From the NCBI GenBank assembly GCA_023634235.1, contig JAMKCF010000019.1:10991684-11055683 (forward strand): 64,000 bases of DNA. The letters run 5' to 3'. Numbering within the stretch: position 1 is the first letter of the stretch; the number at the start of each line of letters is the position of its first letter. The translations under genes and the position numbers were made by a program. This stretch comes from Pisaster brevispinus (taxonomy: Eukaryota; Echinodermata; Asteroidea; Forcipulatida; Asteriidae). Below, piece by piece: positions 57,600-64,000 of this stretch. Below the pieces are notes generated by a model. It had not been told where the DNA came from, ran no database searches, and saw only the letters and a program-made list of their open reading frames with translations.

Positions 57600-57776
57600 C
57601 CAGTACCCCTTCATCGTCTCCCTTCCACTTCCACCTCTCCCCATCTGCCCCTCACCTTCTGCCCCTTCCTCCTCTCCCTTCCACTCCCACCTCTCCCAAT
57701 CTGCCCCTCCCCTTCTGTGCCTTTCCTCTTTCCCTTCCTCTGCCCCTCCCCTCTGCCCCTCCCCTTCCCCCAGCTT
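57600..57776. repeat. Long pyrimidine tract with internal tandem structure
   Basis: Almost pure C/T for about 175 bases, with two imperfect units beginning TCTCCCTTCCACTTCCACC and TCTCCCTTCCACTCCCACC. Mirror-repeat potential for H-DNA. Open frames on both strands are low-complexity artefacts. Confidence 0.85.
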
Positions 57777-59374
57777 TCCAAGTACTAAGAAAAACATCAC
57801 TTTATTGATGACATTCCTCCTACTTGATACTTTTGTTTAATACTTTAACATTGTTCTTACAGCAGCAACACAAATCATCAGACCCATGGGGTATGGTTTA
57901 ACCTTGAGAATTCTCCCCAGTATACCACTGAGACCACTGAGAGATGACATAGCAAGGATACATCCATGCCAATTTGTCAGTCAATTGATATCAAATCGTC
58001 ATAATCCTGAGACAATGGTTCTGTGGTGGTTACCATGGTAAACAAGGCCTAGGGGTCGGGGGCAGACTCTCTCATGCTGGGAACCAGTAAAGTTACAAAT
58101 CAGCTCAGTAATGGCATGGGAAACGAATAACCCTGGTGGAAATGTTTAGAAATGTTTGCATGCCTGATCCTTCTATCTCCTGATCCAGTCATAGACCAAG
58201 ACCTGCTATGTAACCCAACCCATGGAGAATTCTATCTAACAATCTGGATTTAACTAAAATTAATGACCACAAAAACTAACTTGGAAAAAAGCACTGGAGA
58301 GCTGTTGATATTATAAAACATTGCTAGAAACAACCCCCTTGTAAGTAATGTAGTTTAAGAGAAAGAGGTTATTTTTCACCCCAACAATTTGAATCTAAGA
58401 AAGGCATCTGAAAGCACACAATTCTATGCAACAAGGGTGATTTTTCTTTCCTTATTTTCTTGCAACTTCGATGACCATGTGAGCAAAAATATTCACATTT
58501 TTTATATTTTATGCATAATGTTGTGATACACCAAGTGAGGATACTGGTCTTTGACAATTACTAAAATTATACCCTGCCTTAAATGACCTTGTACAACCTT
58601 CTGTAATTACATAGAGTTCATCAACACCATTATGTAAACAGTTTAAGGTCATTGAAACCCATTGTGGAAAGAAGCTATCCCCTTACAAGTAGAAGACAGT
58701 CTTATTAGAAATTGAAGACTATAAAATTTCACTTTAGGGAGAAGATTTCGTTATTAAATCCACAGAGACTGCCTTAGTGTTTGCTTAATATCATGTTATC
58801 TTCACCAATCACATTGTGGCTGTGGGATGGCGTGGAGTTGAAATGAATTGAGGTGCGGACTTTTATTATCAAGTCTACTCACACCCATCACAAACTTGAT
58901 GATGTCCAGGATGGTTGGGTCATTTAAATCCTAGGTCTTCGCTCAGTGTTTGTCCTCTTTTGAGATAGGTAACTGCAGATCCTTCAAGTCTGAAGTCCAT
59001 ATCAGCTGTTTATTTATTAACCAATTATGTCAGCATCAGAGAGTACATTCCTCTACAAGTTGAGCTGATGTCATTCCATGTTAACATCTATTTCTATAAC
59101 TGTTATAAGCAGTGATAATTATCACAGCTTTGAAATCTTAATACTGAGAGGTGTAGCATTTTCTTTGGGAGGGGTGTGTGGAAGCCAATTTTCTGACTGG
59201 CAATCCCTTTTCTGACTGGCAATCCCTTTTGGGGGACTGTAGGGATAGGGAAGCGAGTTCGTCAGTTCGCCAACTAGCAAAAGTCTCCTTTATTTCAAGA
59301 AAGATTAGCAAGCCCTGCACAGAGCCCCGGTCTATTCAATAATATCAAAGCAACAAATATGTTTTCTTAGGTAC
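57777..59374 (+). other. No recognised gene; 19-bp duplication
   Basis: TTTTCTGACTGGCAATCCC occurs twice in tandem at about 59189-59228. Nothing else is recognised. Confidence 0.4.
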
Positions 59375-59378
59375 TTAA

Positions 59379-59795
59379 AGGTAGGGTCCCAGATTGTTTT
59401 TTGTCAAGGCTTATTTATTATAGGCACAAATATTGAGAAAGATGCCAAAAAGTCACATGTGAAAGTTTCAGCTGAATAAAGTGTGTTTATACTTGCTGAG
59501 AAAACAGGAAAAAACATTGAATCCATCCACGTTAGCGAGGTGACAGCAGGTACCAACCACATGTCTGGCTGAAGTATTTGCGAACAGGACACCAACCCTC
59601 ACAAATCTGAGAAACAATTCATGCATGATTCAATTCAGATTCAATTGTTTTGGGTTGAACAATTATTCAAACCATATTACTTAAAAGGGAATCCTTTCTC
59701 AAAATAGTTTATACAATCAACAGCTGCATTGCTTCTTACCAAGTAGTTTTAAGGTCATTTCTATTTGGAGTATTTACCAATCTGTGGCCCTACCT
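59379..59795 (+). mobile_element. TTAA-flanked MITE, copy 2
   Basis: Left AGGTAGGGTCCCAGATTG, right CAATCTGTGGCCCTACCT, flanked by TTAA at 59375-59378 and 59796-59799. Same internal blocks as copy 1 (GAATCCATCCA, GGTACCAACCACAT, GAATCCTTTCTCAAAATAG). Confidence 0.88.
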
Positions 59796-60067
59796 TTAAT
59801 GAAAGGTAAAGTAAGATTTTTGGTCGCCAAAATGACTGAGTTTTAGTCTGGATGCCCTTGTTGTACTTGATTTATTACTTCATTTGCCAACTAGGGCTCT
59901 AAATGCAGACTGGATGATTGGTGGGGTGTCACACCCCCATACCCCCAGGTCGCTACACCCCTGATCTTACTATTACTGGTAAAAAGCCACACTGTTACAC
60001 TTTCTGTTGTGATCATGGTCTGTTCTTAATTTGAGCTGCTGGCAAATCCCAAATCTGCTTCAGTATT

Positions 60068-60325
60068 TATTTGAAAATGGAGGGGTCAGGTTGGCATAGT
60101 GGTGTCTTGCCTCGCCTTCCACCTGGGATCCTGGTTCAAATTCTGCCAAGGGCTCTGTGTGGATTGGGTTTTCAGTCCCTACCTGATTGCTCAGGTTTTC
60201 CCTGGAATAATTCTCTGGAGTTTTCCTCCCACATCTGAAACTGAAACTTCCTTCTTTGTCTTCTCCCCATAGTGTTCTTAGAGTGATTAAGTTTGCTTTT
60301 CTGAGAGTCCTTGGCTTCACAACCA
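60068..60325 (+). mobile_element. tRNA-derived SINE, family C, copy 4
   Basis: GGTCAGGTTGGCATAGTGG head, GGTTCAAATTC box, GGTTTTCCCTGGAATAATTC, TTTTCCTCCCACATCTGAAAC, AGAGTCCTTGGC and a GAATGAAATGAAATGAACTG tail to about 60358. Confidence 0.8.
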
Positions 60326-60410
60326 GAATTAATGAATGAAATGAAATGAACTGAAATGATTGATCAGTTTGCAATAAATGCAAAACTAAAAATCAATGAA
60401 TTGAAATGTC

Positions 60411-61271
60411 ATGTTTATTCTTTTACTTGCTTGTGGTTTCTGCGAATTCCAACCACACCCCTTTTCTAAGTTTTCTTATCGGAGTTTGAAACGTTGTTAC
60501 CAGGAAGGCTGACTGTTATTCTGTCAATTAAAGTTAAGTTGAAAATGACCTTGTTTGTCTTGATGTGAGGCTTTTGAAGGCCCTAGAGGTATTCTGACAA
60601 TAATTGATGCCATTCTCAGATTGCAATTTCTGTTGTATCCTGTTGTACCTGACACCGCAGAAGATCTGGCCCCCTGGGGGCCACTTTGCAGGCAGTTGTA
60701 CCCTAAGATTTCCACTGAAATGGGTCTGCCTTATAATTTGTTAGTATTTTTAACATGTGTTGTTTCTACAACAAAATTCAACGTAAGTATGAGTTTTTGA
60801 GCATCTTGATTACAACTTGGGGATTCTATAAACCAGCCTGATCTTGAACTTCACCTTAAAAAAGAAATTTGGGGGTTAAAGGTCAAGGTGCCTGCCATTG
60901 CAGAATTGAATATTTCTTTGTGTGGTGTTAAAAAAAATATACAGACATACTCTCTCTCTCTCAATGCATGTGAACTAAGTCTTTCAAAGAAAACCCATTG
61001 TTTGCCTGAACCACCAGGGAAAACAAAAATGTAACTGTCGAGACACCAATGTGTGGCAATGGGGTTACTAACAAAACAATCATGAGAAAAAGAAAAAACA
61101 AATCTCCTCTACCTTATTCAACCCATGCCCTGCAACCCTTCCCCACCCATTCATCCCCTCCCCAACCATTAAAGATTCACAAAGTGCTGTCCTCTGCAAA
61201 GTAGTTAACTATACCAAGTTTGGAAGGAGAGGGACACAAGTATTGCCCTTGATACAGCTTTTCCATTTCAC
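60411..61271 (+). other. No recognised gene
   Basis: Short open frames only; a CTCTCTCTCTC run at about 60951-60961. Confidence 0.4.
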
Positions 61272-61275
61272 TTAC

Positions 61276-61687
61276 CGGTAGGGTCATAGATTGGTAAATA
61301 CTCCAAAAATTAATGACCATAAAAACTTACTTGGTAAGAAGCACTGCAGCTGTTCATAGTAAAAATAACTTTGAGAAAGGATTCCCTTCAAAGTAATGGT
61401 TTGGATAAGTGTTCACCTAAAAACATTTGAATCTGAGAAATGATTCACGCATGATACGTTTCTCAGAATTCTGAGGGTTGGCGAATGCTGCGGCCAAAGA
61501 TGCGGTTGGTACCCGCTGTCACTGCGCTAAACGTGGATGGATTCAACATTGGTGTGAAATGCTGTGACAGGTTTTTTCTAGACACTGCATTCAGCTGAAA
61601 CTTTCACATGTGACTTTCATTGTATCTTTCTTGATAATTTTGCCAATAAATCATTATTTTGACAAAAATTATTCTATGACCCTACCT
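61276..61687 (-). mobile_element. TTAA-flanked MITE, copy 3 (opposite orientation)
   Basis: Left CGGTAGGGTCATAGATTGGT, right ATTCTATGACCCTACCT, flanked by TTAC (61272-61275) and TTAA (61688-61691). Internal order is the reverse of copies 1 and 2. Confidence 0.83.
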
Positions 61688-62045
61688 TTAATAATGATAA
61701 ATTCGTCTACAATTCTGTTTCTTGCTCTATGAGTTGATCGAGAATTCAAGGTGGTAGCATTCCTTCCTCCACGGTGATACCATGAAAGTAGATCCGTTAA
61801 CCTGACTGGGACTCCAGCAACATAAACATTATTGACTACAACCAACATGCAATTACCAAAATGTGTTTAGTTTAACACATTCAACCATAGACCAATATTT
61901 ACATTGTATGATCTCAACCATGAAGCTGTGAAAACACACCATCATCAGGCCATGATTAGGCTACCACCATGTCATGTTCCCTGCAGGCAATAGCAATTAT
62001 GCATCCTCATTTTGATTACCATTAATGGGGACAGACTATTTTGAA

Positions 62046-62115
62046 CTTTCAGCCTCGGTTTGGTTACACTGGTTTGATTGAGGGAGTGCCAAGATGGCCA
62101 TGCTTTGTATGGCTG
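62046..62115 (+). repeat. Dispersed repeat, family E, copy 3
   Basis: CAGCCTCGGTTTGGTTACAC, GGTTTGATTGAGGGAG and CCAAGATGGCC. Confidence 0.55.
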
Positions 62116-62359
62116 GAACCATGGAGGAGATTAAATTTAAACTATGAGCTCAGTTGTCATGAGTCTAATTCCTCAATACTACTTGCAAAGAGGACAAGAC
62201 TTGTTTTCTTCTCTGAACCATATTGGACATTAAAAAAAACAATGTTGATGTCAAAAAGTAACTAGGAACTACCAAAATTATTTGTATAGTACATATCCTT
62301 GAGTAATAATTTGCTAAACAATTATAAAATAGATTCTTTTAGGTGGGTTTACTGTACAT

Positions 62360-62555
62360 TCGATCTGTGATACGCACTGTATACTCAGCATTTCAGAGTA
62401 CTGCAGTAATGCTCTCGTTGGTCTAGCAGTTGAGACATCTACCATGCGGGGGCATGGGTTCAAATCCCACCTGAGTAATTTGCCTGTGTCTTTTTTCTTT
62501 GGGACCGTCAGAAAGCAGTGAGTAAGCAGTGCTTAGTATTCAGGGTACCGTTTTG
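62360..62555 (+). mobile_element. tRNA-derived SINE, family D
   Basis: TTGGTCTAGCAGTTGAGACA head, B-box GGTTCAAATCC at 62458-62468, followed by CACCTGAGTAATTTGCC. Short related segments before and after (CAGCATTTCAGAGTAC, TTAGTATTCAGGGTAC) look like a diverged direct repeat. A (TTG)n and T run follow at 62553-62600. Confidence 0.65.
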
Positions 62556-63240
62556 TTGTTGTTGTTGTTTTTTTGTTTTTTTTCCTTGTTTTTTTTTCAA
62601 GCTCTAGGTTGAAATGCACTTCTTATGATTTGACAGATTCTCAATAACATGCACATAACAGAAAATGACAAATGAGTGTTTGATATCTGTTTATGTGGCC
62701 ATACTTAGGTCTCCCGCTGTGAAACACTGGGTAGATTTTATTGCTCGATCATTCATTGAATGGTCCAGCCATGAACGTACGCTCCCATGATCCACATCAA
62801 GCCTTGTAATCCAACTAAACCTAATGTACCTTGGCAATCTGTTGATATCAGGCTCTGATCTCACAGTGGGAGTATGAAGATATTATTCTTCTAATATTTC
62901 ACTGAGACTTATCCTTTAATGCATAACTTAGTTGTGCCTCCAGTTCATCAACCTTGCTAAGTGTAAATTTCCATTTTGAATCTTCTCTCATATTGTGTGG
63001 TTTAGGAATCCCAGTGGTTATTTATGACCATCTGCAGACTTGCAGACTGTCCTCATTACAGTGGGGCCATTGCCTGACATCTGGAAACCTCTATGATTGA
63101 TCGCTTATACTGCCAGTTATTGCATGCAAAATGCATAATGACTGGCGTGGTTCAGACATTGGAATTGTTGGACTTGACTTGGCTTCATCCCTCTAGAACC
63201 CCCATACTCCCTCGCTCTGTAACCTCCTTGAGCTTCTTTT

Positions 63241-63622
63241 ACAGGTGTGGCCGAGCGGATAAGAGCACCGGACTAAAGCTTTGGTGTTTCCGACTCAGCA
63301 GAGTGTGGGTTCGAGTCCTGGTCGTGACACTTGTGTCCTTAAGCCGTTGGCCCCGTGTGTTGTGTAACGCACGTAAAAGAACCCAGTGCACTTATCGAAA
63401 AGAAAGGGGTTCGTCCCGGTGTTCCTGGTTTGATTGGCTGCATATTGCACCACAGCACCTTATAAACCATTACATGGTGCTATCTAAAGGAGTAGGTCTC
63501 GTACTTCAAAGCCCCACATACCTTGCGGGAAAATACTTCATGTTGAAGCACTTTGAGCGTCACTGAGTGACGAATATGAGCGCTATATAAGAAGCCATTA
63601 TTATTATTATTATTATTATTAT
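63241..63622 (+). mobile_element. tRNA-derived SINE, family A, full-length copy
   Basis: Head GTGTGGCCGAGCGGATAAGA (A box region) with CAGAGTGTGGGTTCGAGTCC (B box), resembling a type II tRNA such as Leu or Ser. Body: CACTTGTGTCCTTAAGCC, GTGTTGTGTAACGCACG, AAGAACCCAGTGCACTTATC. The 3' end is GAGCGCTATATAAGAAGCC followed by (ATT)n. The open frame 63093-63566 runs through it and is not a gene. Confidence 0.88.
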
Positions 63623-63629
63623 ATTTATT

Positions 63630-63930
63630 GGTGCTCCAATGGACTTTCACTGCTTGTTCCACTTTAACTGTTCCTTTGGCCGCATCACACGTTTCTCTGC
63701 TCATTCACGTCCTTATACTGAAGCTGTCCCCAAAGCTAATACTCAGTGGTACTCATCGAGCTTCTTCCCACGTACTGCCTTACTTTGGAATTCACTACCT
63801 GTATTCTGCTTCTCTGCCTCTTATAACCTGTCCCAAGTCAAATGCAACATCAATAGTAAATTCAGTCATCTACTACTTTTTGATTTCCTCTTCTTTTATC
63901 CCCTTTCTCCTTTCTAGCTCTTATCTTGAG
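63630..63930 (+). pseudogene. LINE ORF2 C-terminal remnant
   Basis: Frame beginning near 63639 reads RPYTEAVPKANTQWYSSSFF, PRTALLWNSLPVFCFSASYN, LSQVKCNIN. The SSFFPRT-LWNSLP pattern is a hallmark of the C-terminus of several LINE reverse transcriptases (family knowledge). The RT core is absent. It starts about 10 bases after the (ATT)n tail of the SINE, on the same strand. Confidence 0.75.
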
Positions 63931-64000
63931 TGGCCTGTTAGAAGGCCATGTGATCGAAGAGTCCCCATTTAAGAAAAATAGTCTCTTACCCGTGGAGTCT

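Noticed and set aside
57579..57800. Gly/Glu-rich or Pro-rich protein
   Set aside because: The frames on both strands simply translate the pyrimidine tract.
63241..63325. Functional tRNA-Leu/Ser gene
   Set aside because: The head has good A and B boxes but continues into a SINE body with a LINE-type tail, and degenerate copies occur elsewhere in the window.
63093..63566. 157-codon open frame as a gene
   Set aside because: Most of it is the tRNA head and body of SINE A read as protein.

Overview
The window is eukaryotic nuclear DNA. It has spliced exons with GT/AG borders, tRNA-derived SINEs, non-LTR retrotransposon remnants, many short inverted-repeat elements and minisatellites, and no operon-like gene packing. 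The base composition is AT-rich by eye. The one recognised gene and the SINE and LINE types fit an invertebrate deuterostome, and my best guess is an echinoderm. That placement is an inference from repeat style, not a proof.

Region 1-15.5 kb: the 3' part of RPAP1 (RNA polymerase II-associated protein 1) lies on the + strand. I reconstruct 16 exons (1138-1349, 2148-2319, 3013-3170, 5023-5223, 5658-5877, 6813-6922, 7415-7610, 8798-8947, 9285-9427, 9609-9815, 11079-11204, 11702-11865, 12373-12505, 13190-13355, 14271-14507, 15391-15513). They join in phase into about 905 codons plus a stop. The 5' part of the gene lies to the left of the window. Its introns carry a 16-bp minisatellite at the left edge, a 149-bp tandem duplication that copies the start of one exon, a 40-bp minisatellite, several SINEs and MITE-like inverted repeats, and one foreign coding exon. 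That exon (4061-4302) resembles the acidic leader found before P2RX7 C-terminal-like domains.

Region 15.5-64 kb: about 48 kb without a coding exon I can defend. It holds dispersed repeats: at least four tRNA-derived SINE families, three LINE coding remnants (17.5 kb minus, 43.6 kb plus, 63.6 kb plus), a possible LINE 3' end at 21.7 kb, several MITE-like families (one flanked by TTAA, one with CAG...CTG ends and 6-bp flanking repeats, others with long terminal inverted repeats), a Penelope-like terminal module, G/C homopolymer tracts, a long pyrimidine tract and small minisatellites. It may be intergenic or a very long intron of another gene.

Nothing here looks like a multi-gene undescribed system. 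The items most worth a second look are the exon-copy tandem array in RPAP1, the isolated P2RX7_C-type leader exon in its intron, a nearly perfect 23-bp-arm hairpin at 48.55 kb, the TTAA-flanked MITE family, and the 3' tail shared by a SINE and a LINE.
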